A DNA stretch of 64,000 nucleotides, from the NCBI RefSeq assembly GCF_049803835.1, contig NZ_JBNAGK010000001.1, positions 310,001 through 374,000 on the forward strand. The letters run 5' to 3'. The notes under the pieces are model-generated. The model was not told where the DNA came from. It did no database searches and saw only the letters and a list, made by a program, of their open reading frames with translations. Within the stretch, counting starts at the first letter, position 1; every line of letters starts with the position of its first letter. The position numbers were made by a program, and so were the translations under genes. This DNA is from Pacificoceanicola sp049803835. GTDB taxonomy: Bacteria; Pseudomonadota; Alphaproteobacteria; Rhodobacterales; Rhodobacteraceae. Positions 16,398-25,423 of this stretch are shown piece by piece.

Positions 16398-17312
16398 TCA
16401 GAGGCTGTCCTGCGCGGGCGTCACGGCGATCTTGCCAAGTTCTTCCAGCAGCACCGCAAGAAAGGCACTGCCGACGGCGGAGAGCGGCCGGGCGCGGGAG
16501 GTGATGACCACCATGTCCATCAGGATGCGCGGCGCGAAGGGCCGCGAGGTGAAGCCGCCCCAGGCCTCCTCTTCGAGGGCGAAAGGGTCGAGCAGGGCGG
16601 CGCCCATGCCCTCGCGGACGAAGCCGAGCAGGTTGCGGAAGAGGTGCGAGTGCACGCGCGGACGCAGGGTCGCCCCAGCCTCCGCAAAGGCGGCGCGGAG
16701 GCGGCGGTGGGTCATATGGTCGGGGCCCATGACGATGAAGGGGTATTGGTCCAGCAGGGCCGGGGTCAGGACGTCATGCGCGGTCAGCGGGCTGCCCAGC
16801 GGCAGGGCGATGCGGGTTTCGAAGTGGAACGGGTGGAGGTGGAAGGCGTCGAGGTGGACGGGACGCTCGCAGATGCCGATTTCGAACAGACCTGAGGCGA
16901 CCCATTCCTGGATTTTCGAGGAATACTGCGACTGGAAGGTGATCGCCGTGTCGGGGCGCCCCTCGGCGAAGCGGGCGATGAGGCGGGGCATCCAGGTGAA
17001 GCTGATCGAATGCTGGGAGGCGATCTGGAGCTGACCGGCCTGCTTGTTCTGCAGGTCCGTGACCGCCTGCTGCACGTGGTCGAGGCCGCGCACCACGGTT
17101 TCGACCTCGCGGTAAAGCATTTGCGCCTCGGGTGTCGGGACAAGGCGGCCGCGCTGGCGCTGGAACAGGCGAAAGCGGACCTCGCGTTCGAGTTGCGACA
17201 GAAGGTTCGACAGGCCCGGCTGGGAAATGCCCAATTGCGCGGCGGCGGCGGTGACCGTGCCGGTCTCGATGATGGCGTGAAACGCCTGAAGCTGTCGGAA
17301 TCGCAGGGACAT
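16398..17312 (-). CDS. LysR-family transcriptional regulator
   Basis: 304 residues. Standard winged helix at the N-terminus (LRFRQLQAFHAIIETGTVTAAAAQLGISQPGLSNLLSQLE) and an effector-binding domain. It is divergent from the dadA-like gene with a 106-bp gap that contains an AT-rich stretch (about 17322-17366) suitable for a LysR site, so it most likely controls the catabolic cluster to its right. The ATG at 17312 gives the family's normal N-terminus; a frame open 79 codons further upstream crosses the promoter and is rejected. The ligand is unknown. Confidence 0.88.
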   Translation of the reverse strand: MSLRFRQLQAFHAIIETGTVTAAAAQLGISQPGLSNLLSQLEREVRFRLFQRQRGRLVPTPEAQMLYREVETVVRGLDHVQQAVTDLQNKQAGQLQIASQHSISFTWMPRLIARFAEGRPDTAITFQSQYSSKIQEWVASGLFEIGICERPVHLDAFHLHPFHFETRIALPLGSPLTAHDVLTPALLDQYPFIVMGPDHMTHRRLRAAFAEAGATLRPRVHSHLFRNLLGFVREGMGAALLDPFALEEEAWGGFTSRPFAPRILMDMVVITSRARPLSAVGSAFLAVLLEELGKIAVTPAQDSL

Positions 17313-17418
17313 TCCCGAGAGTATAAGTTTGAGTGATGACTTGTGCAATAAATCGTATTTGAAATGATGGCAGGCGCTTGGCAGGCTTCGCGGGACATCT
17401 GCGGGGGCGTTTCCAATC

Positions 17419-18669
17419 ATGAGCAAGACCATCGTCATCGTCGGGGCGGGGATCGTCGGGGTTTCCACGGCGATCTGGCTGCAGCGGGACGGGCACAGGG
17501 TGATCCTGATCGACCGGCTGGACCCGGGCGAGGGCACCAGCCACGGCAATGGCGGGGTTCTGGCGAGCTGCTCCGTGGTGCCGGTGACGGTGCCGGGGCT
17601 CTTGTGGAAGGCGCCGCGGATGCTGTTCGATCCAAAGCAGCCGCTGTTCCTGAAATGGGGCTACCTGCCGAAGCTGGCGCCCTGGCTGGTGAAGTACCTG
17701 CGGCACGGGAACGCCGCCGACGTGGCGCGGATCGCACGTGCGATGACGGCGATCATCGGAGACAGTCTGGCTGATCATCAGGCGCTGAGCGCGGGCACCG
17801 GGGCGGAGCATTACGTCGTGCCGTCGGATTACGTGTATCTTTACAAAGATCGCGCGGCCTATGAGGCCGATGCCTTTGGCTGGGGCGTGCGGCGGGAGAA
17901 CGGGTTCCGCTGGCACGAGATGGAAGGCGATGCGTGGCGGGCCTATGATCCGGAGTTCTCGGATGAGTTCCGCTTTGCGGCGCGGTTCGACGACCATGGC
18001 CGGATCACCGATCCCGGGCAGTATGTGAAGGCGCTGGCGCGGCATGTGGAGGCCTCCGGTGGAGAGGTGCGCCGGGCCGAGGTGACGGAGCTGGTGCGGG
18101 AGAATGGCCGGGTGACGGGCGTGCGCGCGGGCGGCGGGACAGTGACGGCGGATGCGGTGGTGCTGGCCATGGGCGCGTGGTCGAAACGGCTGTCGGATAT
18201 GCTGGGACTGGATGTGCCGCTGGAAAGCGAGCGGGGCTATCATCTGGAATTGTGGGAGCCGTCGGTGATGCCGAAGGCGGCGGTCATGGTGGCGAGCGGC
18301 AAGTTCGTGGCGACACCGATGGACGGGCGCATCCGGCTGGCGGGGATCGTGGAGTTTGGCGGGCTGGAGGCGGAGCCGTCGCGCCCGCCGTTCGACCTGC
18401 TCCGGGACAACATCCGCAAGGCGATGCCGGGGCTGACATGGGCGCGGGAGGTCGAATGGATGGGCCATCGCCCTGCGCCGGCGGATTCGATCCCGCTGAT
18501 TGGCGAGGTGCCGGGGGCGGCGGGAGCGTATCTGGGCTTCGGCCATCATCATGTGGGGCTGACAGGCGGGCCGAAAACCGGGCGTCTGCTGGCGCAGATG
18601 ATCGGCGGGCGCAGTCCGAACATTGACGTGACGCCCTATTCTCCGTCACGCTTCGCGAAACAGGCATAA
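17419..18669 (+). CDS. FAD-dependent D-amino-acid dehydrogenase-like oxidoreductase
   Basis: 416 residues of the DAO/DadA family. The N-terminal dinucleotide fold reads IVIVGAGIVGVSTAIWLQRDGHRVILID, followed by GEGTSHGNGGVL; the C-terminus has HRPAPADSIPLIGEVPG and GHHHVGLTGGPKTGR, typical of DadA-type enzymes that oxidise D-amino acids to 2-keto acids and pass electrons to the respiratory chain. First gene of the plus-strand catabolic cluster, 50 bp before the TRAP binding protein gene. The substrate cannot be read from sequence; sarcosine- or D-Ser-like compounds are possible. Confidence 0.85.
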   Translation: MSKTIVIVGAGIVGVSTAIWLQRDGHRVILIDRLDPGEGTSHGNGGVLASCSVVPVTVPGLLWKAPRMLFDPKQPLFLKWGYLPKLAPWLVKYLRHGNAADVARIARAMTAIIGDSLADHQALSAGTGAEHYVVPSDYVYLYKDRAAYEADAFGWGVRRENGFRWHEMEGDAWRAYDPEFSDEFRFAARFDDHGRITDPGQYVKALARHVEASGGEVRRAEVTELVRENGRVTGVRAGGGTVTADAVVLAMGAWSKRLSDMLGLDVPLESERGYHLELWEPSVMPKAAVMVASGKFVATPMDGRIRLAGIVEFGGLEAEPSRPPFDLLRDNIRKAMPGLTWAREVEWMGHRPAPADSIPLIGEVPGAAGAYLGFGHHHVGLTGGPKTGRLLAQMIGGRSPNIDVTPYSPSRFAKQA

Positions 18670-18718
18670 CAAGTCCCGGGCAAACCGGGGCGCAACCAAC
18701 CACCAACAAGGGAAACAG

Positions 18719-19699
18719 ATGATGACGACATTGACGAAATTCCTCGCGGCGACGGCGCTGACGGCGGTTTCCGCCACGGCGGCGCTGGCGGACAAGTGGG
18801 ATATGCCGCTGGCCTATGCGGCGACCAACTTCCATTCGGAGAACGCGGCGCAGTTTGCGCAATGCGTGACCGACGCCACCGGCGGGGCCATCGAAATGGT
18901 GACGCACCCCTCCGGCTCGCTCTTCGCGGGCAATGACATCAAGCGGGCGGTGCAGACCGGGCAGGCGCCCATCGGCGAGCGGCTGATCTCGGCGCATGAG
19001 AACGAGAATCCGCTGTTCGGGATCGACTCGGTGCCGTTCCTCGCGACCTCCTTCGACGCGCATGAAAAGCTGTGGGAGGTGGCCGGGCCGAAGATCGCGG
19101 AGGTTCTGGCGGATCAGAACCTCGTGTATCTCTACTCCGTGCCGTGGCCGCCGCAGGGTCTGTACTTCAAGAAGCCGGTGGAGAGTGTCGCTGACATGGC
19201 CGGTGTGAAGTTCCGGTCCTATTCGACGGCGACCGCGCGGATGGCGGAGCTGACCGGCATGCTGCCGGTGCAAGTCGAGGCCGCGGAACTGTCGCAGGCA
19301 TTGGCGACCGGCGTAGCGGAGGCGTTCATTTCCTCCGGCGCGACGGGTTATGACCGGAAGGTCTGGGAGCACCTGACGCATTTCTACGAAGTCGACGCCT
19401 GGCTGCCGCGCAACGTGGTCTTTGCCAACAAGGACGCCTGGGATGCTCTGGACGACGCGCAGCGTGCGGCGATGACCGACTGCGCGGCGGAGGCCAAGGC
19501 GCGCGGCTTGCAGATGTCGAAGGACTACACCCAGCTGACGCTGGACGGTCTGCGCGAGGGCGGCATGACCGTGGGCCGGGCCGGCGACGGGCTGGTCGAG
19601 GAGCTGAAGGCCATCGGCGAGACCATGACATCGGAGTGGCTGGAAAAGGCCGGGGACGACGGCAAGGCCATCGTCGACGCCTACAAGGCGATGCAGTGA
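18719..19699 (+). CDS. dctP: TRAP transporter substrate-binding protein
   Basis: 326 residues with a clear signal peptide (to about residue 22, ending TAALA) and the DctP fold. It shows AGVKFRSYSTATARMAELTGMLPVQVEAAELSQAL, which holds the conserved Arg that usually clamps the ligand carboxylate, and EAFISSGATGYDRKVW. It delivers a carboxylate-type ligand to the DctQM membrane pair encoded downstream. Two hairpins between this gene and dctQ would favour higher expression of the binding protein than of the permeases, as in many TRAP operons. Confidence 0.92.
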   Translation: MMTTLTKFLAATALTAVSATAALADKWDMPLAYAATNFHSENAAQFAQCVTDATGGAIEMVTHPSGSLFAGNDIKRAVQTGQAPIGERLISAHENENPLFGIDSVPFLATSFDAHEKLWEVAGPKIAEVLADQNLVYLYSVPWPPQGLYFKKPVESVADMAGVKFRSYSTATARMAELTGMLPVQVEAAELSQALATGVAEAFISSGATGYDRKVWEHLTHFYEVDAWLPRNVVFANKDAWDALDDAQRAAMTDCAAEAKARGLQMSKDYTQLTLDGLREGGMTVGRAGDGLVEELKAIGETMTSEWLEKAGDDGKAIVDAYKAMQ

Positions 19700-19700
19700 G

Positions 19701-19765
19701 GGTGAGCAGAATTTCAGGCTGAAATTCTTCTCACCGTCGGCCCATCCCGTTCGGGGTGGGCCTTT
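19701..19765 (+). terminator. Two hairpins between dctP and dctQ
   Basis: First: a 35-nt hairpin, GGTGAG...CTCACC plus an inner AGAATTTCAG/CTGAAATTCT stem (19701-19735, one mismatch). Second: GGCCCATCCC pairs with GGGGTGGGCC (19739-19748 with 19753-19762, one G-U), followed by TTTG. Together they look like a leaky terminator and 3' stabiliser that sets a high dctP to dctQM ratio. Confidence 0.7.
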
Positions 19766-19795
19766 GTGATGCAAAACCAAGGCAGGGCAGACCAC

Positions 19796-20317
19796 ATGAC
19801 CGCGATCCGCCGCGTGCTCGATACGCTATACCTCGCCGGGGGCGTGATTGCCGCCGTCTTCACCGTGTTGATCCTGCTGATCATCGTCGCGCAGATGGTG
19901 GCGCGCTGGAGCAGCCTGACCTTTCCGGGCGCGGCCGATTATGCCGGGTACTGCATGGCCGGGGCGAGTTTCTTTGCCTTCGCCTATGCGCTGAACCACG
20001 GGGCGCACATCCGGGTGACGCTGGCCCTGACGGCCTTGGGCAAGTACCGGCGTTGGGGCGAGACCTTCTGCTTTGCCGTGGGCGCGGCGGTGACGACTTT
20101 CGTCGCGCGGTACGCGTGGAAGTACATGATGCAGAGCTACAAGTTCAAGGACGTGAGCCAAGGACAGGACGCGACGCCGCTGTGGATTCCGCAGATCGTC
20201 ATGGTGGTCGGAGCGATCCTGCTGGCGATTGCCTTCTGGGACAACCTGATCCGCCTGCTGTTCACCGGCACCACCAACATCCGCGAGGACCTCGTGGACC
20301 AGAGCCACGCGGAGTAG
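19796..20317 (+). CDS. dctQ: TRAP transporter small permease
   Basis: About 173 residues with four membrane segments, matching DctQ proteins. The ATG at 19796 is preferred because AGGCAGGG lies ahead; an in-frame GTG/ATG at 19766-19769 would put the start inside the second hairpin. It is 4 bp from dctM. Forms the membrane complex with DctM for sodium-coupled uptake. Confidence 0.88.
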   Translation: MTAIRRVLDTLYLAGGVIAAVFTVLILLIIVAQMVARWSSLTFPGAADYAGYCMAGASFFAFAYALNHGAHIRVTLALTALGKYRRWGETFCFAVGAAVTTFVARYAWKYMMQSYKFKDVSQGQDATPLWIPQIVMVVGAILLAIAFWDNLIRLLFTGTTNIREDLVDQSHAE

Positions 20318-20321
20318 GGCC

Positions 20322-21632
20322 ATGGAACAACTCGCTCCGATCTTCATCTTCCTCTTCGTGCTTTTCGCGCTGCTGGGCAGCGGCGTCTGGGTCGGGCTTG
20401 CGCTCATGGGCGTGGCTTGGGTCGGCATGGAGCTGTTCACCGTACGCCCGGCGGGCGATGCGATGATCACAGTGGTCTGGCGGTCCTCCTCGTCCTGGAC
20501 GCTGACCGCGCTGCCGCTGTTCATCTGGATGGGGGAAATCCTGTTCCGAACGCGATTGTCCGAAGACATGTTCCGGGGTCTGTCGCCCTGGATGGCGCGG
20601 CTGCCGGGGGGCCTCGTGCATACCAACATCGTCGGCTGCACGGTCTTCGCCGCTGTCTCCGGGTCGAGCGCCGCAACGCTGACCACCGTGGGCAAGATGT
20701 CCATTCCCGAGCTGCGCAAGCGCAACTACCCCGAGACCATGGTCATCGGCACGCTGGCGGGCGCGGCGACGCTCGGGCTGATGATCCCGCCCTCGCTGAC
20801 GTTGATCGTCTACGGCGTGACGATCAACGAGAGCATCACCAAGCTGTTCTTCGCCGGCATCCTGCCCGGCCTCGTGCTGGCGCTGATGTTCATGGCCTAT
20901 GTGGCGGTCTATTCCTTCGTTTCGAAAAAGTGGAACCCGACGCCGGACCCGGCCATGACCTTCATGGAAAAGGTGAAGAACTCGCGGTTCCTGATCCCGG
21001 TGATGCTGCTCATCATCGTGGTGATCGGCTCCATGTATCTCGGCTTTGCCACGGCGACGGAGGCGGCGGCCTTCGGCGTGATCGGCGCGATGGTACTCGC
21101 GGCCGCGCAGGGCTCGCTGACCTGGTCCACCTTCACAGAAAGCCTGATGGGCGCGGTGCGCACCTCCGCGATGATCGCGCTGATCCTCGCCGGGGCGGCG
21201 TTCCTGTCGCTCTCCATGGGCTTCACCGGCCTGCCTCGGGGCCTCGCCGATCTGATCGCAAGCTGGGAGCTGTCGCGGTTCGAACTCCTGATGGCGCTGC
21301 TCGTGTTCTACATCGTCCTCGGTTGCTTCCTTGACGGCATCTCCTCCGTGGTGCTGACCATGGCCGTGGTCGAGCCGATGATCCGGGAGGCGGGCATCGA
21401 CCTGATCTGGTTCGGCATCTTCATCGTCGTTGTGGTGGAGATGGCGCAGATCACCCCGCCCATCGGCTTCAACCTCTTCGTGTTGCAAGGCATGACCGAG
21501 CATCAGATGGGCTTCATCGCGAAGGCGGCGATCCCGATGTTCCTCATCATGGTGGTGATGGTTTTCGTGTTGATTGCCTTCCCGGATCTGGCCACTTGGC
21601 TGCCCGAGAACATCAGGCAAAGGCCGTCTTGA
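20322..21632 (+). CDS. dctM: TRAP transporter large permease
   Basis: 436 residues, about 12 membrane segments. The family hallmarks AAVSGSSAATLTTVGKMSIPELRKRNY and GLMIPPSLTLIVYGV are present, as is QITPPIGFNLFVLQGM near the C-terminus. It is the transport subunit. The stop codon overlaps the TTG start of the next gene (TTGA), so translation is coupled. Confidence 0.93.
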   Translation: MEQLAPIFIFLFVLFALLGSGVWVGLALMGVAWVGMELFTVRPAGDAMITVVWRSSSSWTLTALPLFIWMGEILFRTRLSEDMFRGLSPWMARLPGGLVHTNIVGCTVFAAVSGSSAATLTTVGKMSIPELRKRNYPETMVIGTLAGAATLGLMIPPSLTLIVYGVTINESITKLFFAGILPGLVLALMFMAYVAVYSFVSKKWNPTPDPAMTFMEKVKNSRFLIPVMLLIIVVIGSMYLGFATATEAAAFGVIGAMVLAAAQGSLTWSTFTESLMGAVRTSAMIALILAGAAFLSLSMGFTGLPRGLADLIASWELSRFELLMALLVFYIVLGCFLDGISSVVLTMAVVEPMIREAGIDLIWFGIFIVVVVEMAQITPPIGFNLFVLQGMTEHQMGFIAKAAIPMFLIMVVMVFVLIAFPDLATWLPENIRQRPS

Positions 21633-22543
21633 CCGATCCACTTCGTTTCCTTGCACGGCATGGACCATGGGTGCTGGCCTTCGGGCTGGTGCTTGGCCTG
21701 CTCCTGCCCGGCCCGGCATCGTCGCTGAAGCCATATCTGCCGTGGCTGGTGATTGGCCTGCTTTACGTCTCCCTGTTGCGCATGTCCGTGGCCGGGATGC
21801 TGGAAGCGGTGCGAAAGGTGCCCCGGATGGTGCCTGCCGTGCTTGCCCTGCAACTGGCTGTGCCGCTGGTCATCCTCGCCGTCGCCGTCCTGACAGGCAC
21901 CCTCGCCAGCTCCGTCACGCTCTCCCTTCTCCTCGTCAGCGCCGCGCCCTCCATCGTCGGCAGTCCCAATGTCGTCATGATGATGGGCGCCAGCCCCGAG
22001 CCTGCCCTGCGCCTGATGGTGGCCGGGACGCTGTTGCTGCCGCTGACCGTCATCCCGATCTTTGCCTTGTCGCCGATGCTCTCCGGCCTGCGCGATGTCA
22101 TCCTCGCCGCGCTGAGCCTTCTCCTGACGATCCTGCTGACCTCCGCCGCCGCGATGCTCACCCGGCGGCTGTTCTTCCCGAAACCTGGGCCGGTTGTGCT
22201 CGAACGCTTGCAAGGGGCGTCGGCGATTGCGCTCGTCGTCGTGGTCATCGCCCTGATGCCCGCCGTGGTGGAGATTTCTCGCGAGTCCTGGGGCCTTCTG
22301 GCCTTCTGGCTCGCCATCGCCTTCGGCGCGAATTTCGGAGCGCAGGGGGCGATGCGTCTGATTGTGTCGGGCAAGCCGAGAGACGAGGCGCTGGCCCTCT
22401 CCTTCATTGCCGGAAACCGCAATATCGCCTTGTTTCTCGTGGCCTTGCCGCCGGAGACGACGGCGCAGCTTTTGCCCTTCATCGGCTGCTACCAACTGCC
22501 GATGTACCTGACGCCGATCCTGCTTCGGCGGATGCATCGCTGA
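21629..22543 (+). CDS. BASS-family (bile acid:sodium symporter-like) transporter
   Basis: About 304 residues with some nine or ten membrane segments. SAAPSIVGSPNVVMMMGASPEPALRLMVAGTLLLPLTVIPIF and IAGNRNIALFL resemble the crossover motifs of the BASS/arsenite-permease-like superfamily. I chose the TTG at 21629, which overlaps the dctM stop by four bases and has AGGCAAAGG ahead; a TTG at 21596 is also in frame. Its presence in a TRAP operon suggests either uptake of a second compound or export of an end product. Substrate unknown. Confidence 0.75.
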   Translation: MTDPLRFLARHGPWVLAFGLVLGLLLPGPASSLKPYLPWLVIGLLYVSLLRMSVAGMLEAVRKVPRMVPAVLALQLAVPLVILAVAVLTGTLASSVTLSLLLVSAAPSIVGSPNVVMMMGASPEPALRLMVAGTLLLPLTVIPIFALSPMLSGLRDVILAALSLLLTILLTSAAAMLTRRLFFPKPGPVVLERLQGASAIALVVVVIALMPAVVEISRESWGLLAFWLAIAFGANFGAQGAMRLIVSGKPRDEALALSFIAGNRNIALFLVALPPETTAQLLPFIGCYQLPMYLTPILLRRMHR

Positions 22544-22548
22544 GCGCA

Positions 22549-22567
22549 GCTAAACAAACCTGTTAGC
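22549..22567. promoter_or_regulatory. Dyad before the transketolase genes
   Basis: GCTAA - 9 nt - TTAGC in the 86-bp gap between the BASS gene and the transketolase genes. It may be a regulator site for a second promoter inside the cluster. Weak evidence. Confidence 0.3.
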
Positions 22568-22629
22568 AAAACTCAATTGTTCGGGGACGGCACAGGAGTA
22601 GAACGGGGCAACACTCTGGGAGGAGAGCC

Positions 22630-23481
22630 ATGCCCGATCACAGCCCCCATGCGGGATCGAACGTCAGCCTCGCGCGCCGTGCCTGGGCCATCCGCCGTCA
22701 TGCGCTGCGTATGGGCGCGGTGCAGGGACAGGGGTATATCGGGCAGGCACTGGGCGTGGCGGATGTGCTGGCGGTCAGCTATTTCCACGCGACCAGCTAC
22801 CGACCGGACGATCCGGAGTGGGAGGGGCGGGACCGTTTCTATCTCTCCATCGGCCATTACGCGATTGCGCTCTATGCCGCGATGATCGAGGCCGGCATCC
22901 TGCCGGAAGACGAGATCGAGACCTACGGAATGGACGACAGCCGCATGCCGATGTCCGGAATGGCGTCCTACACCCCGGGCATGGAGATCACCGGCGGCTC
23001 GCTCGGCCATGGTCTCGGCATTGCCGTGGGTGCGGCGATGGGGCTGAAGCGCAAGGGCAATCCGGCGTTTGTCTATAACCTGATGTCGGACGGTGAGCTG
23101 GGCGAGGGGTCCACCTGGGAGGCGGTGATGTCCGCCGCCCAGCACAAGCTCTCGAACCTGATCTGCGTCGTCGATTTCAACAACCAGCAGGCCGATGGGC
23201 CGAGCCGCGACGCGCTGGCCACAACGCCGGAGGCGCCGAAATGGCAGGCCTTTGGCTGGCACGCGCAGGAGGTCGACGGCAATGATCTGGACGCCGTGCG
23301 CCAAGCCTTCGACACGGCCCGCGCCCATGATGGCCCGGAGCCGCGCGTCGTCATCTGCAACACGAAGATGTGCAAGGGCATCCCCTTCCTCGAAACCCGC
23401 GAGAAGACCCACTTCATCCGCGTCGAGCCGGAGGAATGGGCGAAGGCGCTGGCACATCTGGATCAAGAGGTCCCGGCATGA
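22630..23481 (+). CDS. Transketolase, N-terminal (ThDP pyrophosphate-binding) subunit
   Basis: 283 residues covering only the N-terminal half of a transketolase. It includes the substrate and ThDP loops GGSLGHGLGIAVGAAMG, and SDGELGEGSTWEA followed by FNNQQADG. The usual GDG is SDG here. GGGAGGAGAG precedes the ATG. The C-terminal half is encoded by the next gene with a 4-bp overlap. Such split transketolases are common in catabolic clusters (for example apulose-4-phosphate and sulfo-sugar pathways) rather than in the pentose phosphate pathway. It moves two-carbon units between a ketose donor and an aldehyde acceptor; the sugar is unknown. Confidence 0.88.
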   Translation: MPDHSPHAGSNVSLARRAWAIRRHALRMGAVQGQGYIGQALGVADVLAVSYFHATSYRPDDPEWEGRDRFYLSIGHYAIALYAAMIEAGILPEDEIETYGMDDSRMPMSGMASYTPGMEITGGSLGHGLGIAVGAAMGLKRKGNPAFVYNLMSDGELGEGSTWEAVMSAAQHKLSNLICVVDFNNQQADGPSRDALATTPEAPKWQAFGWHAQEVDGNDLDAVRQAFDTARAHDGPEPRVVICNTKMCKGIPFLETREKTHFIRVEPEEWAKALAHLDQEVPA

Positions 23482-24527
23482 GAGACGTTCCCTTCGGCCC
23501 CAACTCCCGCCGCAAATCGAAATACGCCGCCCGCGTCGTGCCGGACCAGAAGCTGGCCACCAGCGCGATGATCGCGTCGCTGGACGCGGAAGGCCGCGAG
23601 ACGATTGCCGCGCCGTTTGGCGAGGCGCTGTGCCAGCTGGCGGAATCCCGCGACGACATCGTCGGGCTGTCGGCGGACCTGTCGAAGTACACCGACCTGC
23701 ATGTCTTCGCCGCGAAATACCCGGAGCGGTTCTACCAGATGGGCATGGCCGAACAGGTGCTGATCTCCGCCGCCGCCGGTCTCGCCCGCGAAGGCTTCAC
23801 ACCCTGGGCGACGACCTACGCGGTGTTTGCCTCGCGGCGGGCCTATGACTTCATCTGCATGGCGATTGCCGAAGAGAACCTGCCGGTGAAGATCGCCTGC
23901 GCCCTGCCGGGGCTGACCACAGGCTATGGTCCGAGCCATCAGGCGACAGAAGACCTCGCGATCTTCCGGGGCATGCCGAACCTGACAATCGTCGATCCCT
24001 GCGACGCGGTGGAGACGATGCAGGCGACGCACGCTCTCTCAAGCACCCCCGGCCCGGCCTACATGCGCCTGCTGCGCGGCAAGGTGCCGGATGTGCTCGG
24101 CGAATACGGCTACCAGTTCGAGCTGGGCAAGGCGAAGCTGATCCACGATGGCGCCGACGTGCTCTTCATCTCCTCAGGGTTCATGACCATGCGCACGATT
24201 GATGCGGCGAAGGCATTGAAAGCCGATGGCGTCGATTGCGCGGTGGTGCATGTGCCGACGATCAAGCCGCTGGACGAGGCGACGATCCAGGCCGAGGCGG
24301 CGAAGACCGGCCGGCTGATCGTGACGGCGGAGAACCACACGGTGGTCGGCGGGCTTGGTGAAGCGGTGGGCGCCAGCCTGATGCGGGCGGGCGTGCAGGC
24401 GCGGTTCCGGCAGATCGGGCTGCCGGACGAATTCCTCGACGCGGGTGCGCTGCCGACGTTGCATGAGCAGTATGGCCTCAGCGTGCCGCGCATCGTGGCG
24501 CAGGTGAAGGAGTGGCTCGATGGCTGA
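23478..24527 (+). CDS. Transketolase, C-terminal subunit
   Basis: 349 residues carrying the pyrimidine-binding and C-terminal domains: VGLSADLSKYTDLHVFAAKYPERFYQMGMAEQ with the catalytic-type Glu, then GPSHQATEDLAIFRGMPNL, and a C-terminal domain with VTAENHTVVGGLGEAVG. The ATG at 23478 overlaps the upstream stop (ATGA), so the two halves are translationally coupled and form one enzyme. The next gene overlaps by 8 bp. Confidence 0.9.
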   Translation: MRDVPFGPNSRRKSKYAARVVPDQKLATSAMIASLDAEGRETIAAPFGEALCQLAESRDDIVGLSADLSKYTDLHVFAAKYPERFYQMGMAEQVLISAAAGLAREGFTPWATTYAVFASRRAYDFICMAIAEENLPVKIACALPGLTTGYGPSHQATEDLAIFRGMPNLTIVDPCDAVETMQATHALSSTPGPAYMRLLRGKVPDVLGEYGYQFELGKAKLIHDGADVLFISSGFMTMRTIDAAKALKADGVDCAVVHVPTIKPLDEATIQAEAAKTGRLIVTAENHTVVGGLGEAVGASLMRAGVQARFRQIGLPDEFLDAGALPTLHEQYGLSVPRIVAQVKEWLDG

Positions 24528-25419
24528 GACCTGTCTGATCGGCCTCGGGGCCATGGGCCTTGGGATGGCCAAGAACATCCTCAAGGCGGGCATGGACCTG
24601 CGCGGCTTCGACCTCTCGCCCAAGGCGCGGGAGCGCTTTGCGGAGGCCGGCGGGCGCAGCTTTGACAGCGCGGCGGACGCGGCGGAGGGCTGCGACCTGC
24701 TGGTGCTGATGGTGGTCAACGCCGAGCAGGCCCGGGCGGCTGTCTTCGGCAGTGGCGTGGCAGAGGCGCTGGCGCCGGGGGCGACGGTCATGCTGTGCAG
24801 CACCGTTGCGCCGGATGACGCGCGGGCGCTGGCGGCGGAGCTCGACGGGGCGGGTCTCGTCATGCTGGATGCGCCGGTCAGTGGCGGGCAGGTGGGCGCG
24901 GAGGCGGGCACGCTGACGTTGATGACCTCCGGTCCGGAGGCCGCCTATGGCAGGGCGCAGCCGGTGCTGGACGCCATCGCGGGCAAGGTGCACCGGCTGG
25001 GAGACGTCCCCGGCCTCGGTGCGACCTACAAGGTCGTGCATCAACTGGCCGCCGGGGTGCACCTCGTGGCGGCTGCCGAGGTCATGGCGCTGGGCGCACG
25101 GGCCGGGTGCGATCCGGAGAAGCTGTTCGAGATCGTCAGCACCAGCGCGGGACAGAGCTGGATGTTCGAGGACCGCGTGCCGCGTATCCTCGCCGGAGAG
25201 ACCGCGCCGACCTCGACGGTCGACATCTTCGTCAAGGATCTGGGGCTTGTGCTCCAGACCGGGCGCGATTGCGCCACGCCCCTGCCGCTCAGCGCCGCCG
25301 CGCATCAGATGATGCTGGCCGCGAGTGCCATGGGTTTCGGCAAGCTCGACGATTCCTGTGTCATCCGCGCCTACGAGGCGCTGACAGGCTACAGCACGAA
25401 ATCCCCCGAAGGAGACTGA
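24520..25419 (+). CDS. 3-hydroxyacid dehydrogenase (3-hydroxyisobutyrate / tartronate-semialdehyde / threonate type)
   Basis: 299 residues. NAD(P)-binding GLGAMG (8-13), substrate loop DAPVSGGQVGAEAGTLTLM, and the catalytic Lys171 in GATYKVVHQLAAGVH identify the beta-hydroxyacid dehydrogenase family, which includes tartronate semialdehyde reductase and L-threonate dehydrogenase. Its place after the transketolase subunits (8-bp overlap) and before an SDR gene (4-bp gap) makes it part of the same pathway. It could reduce or oxidise a three- or four-carbon hydroxyacid or aldehyde. Confidence 0.88.
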   Translation: MAETCLIGLGAMGLGMAKNILKAGMDLRGFDLSPKARERFAEAGGRSFDSAADAAEGCDLLVLMVVNAEQARAAVFGSGVAEALAPGATVMLCSTVAPDDARALAAELDGAGLVMLDAPVSGGQVGAEAGTLTLMTSGPEAAYGRAQPVLDAIAGKVHRLGDVPGLGATYKVVHQLAAGVHLVAAAEVMALGARAGCDPEKLFEIVSTSAGQSWMFEDRVPRILAGETAPTSTVDIFVKDLGLVLQTGRDCATPLPLSAAAHQMMLAASAMGFGKLDDSCVIRAYEALTGYSTKSPEGD

Positions 25420-25423
25420 ACGG

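Noticed and set aside
16262..16504. 80-codon plus-strand frame starting near the LacI-like palindrome
   Set aside because: No ribosome-binding site, no conserved features, and it runs into the 3' end of the LysR gene on the other strand.
22630..24527. Frameshifted or broken transketolase
   Set aside because: The two halves have their own start signals, overlap by four bases, and match the known two-subunit form; both are intact.
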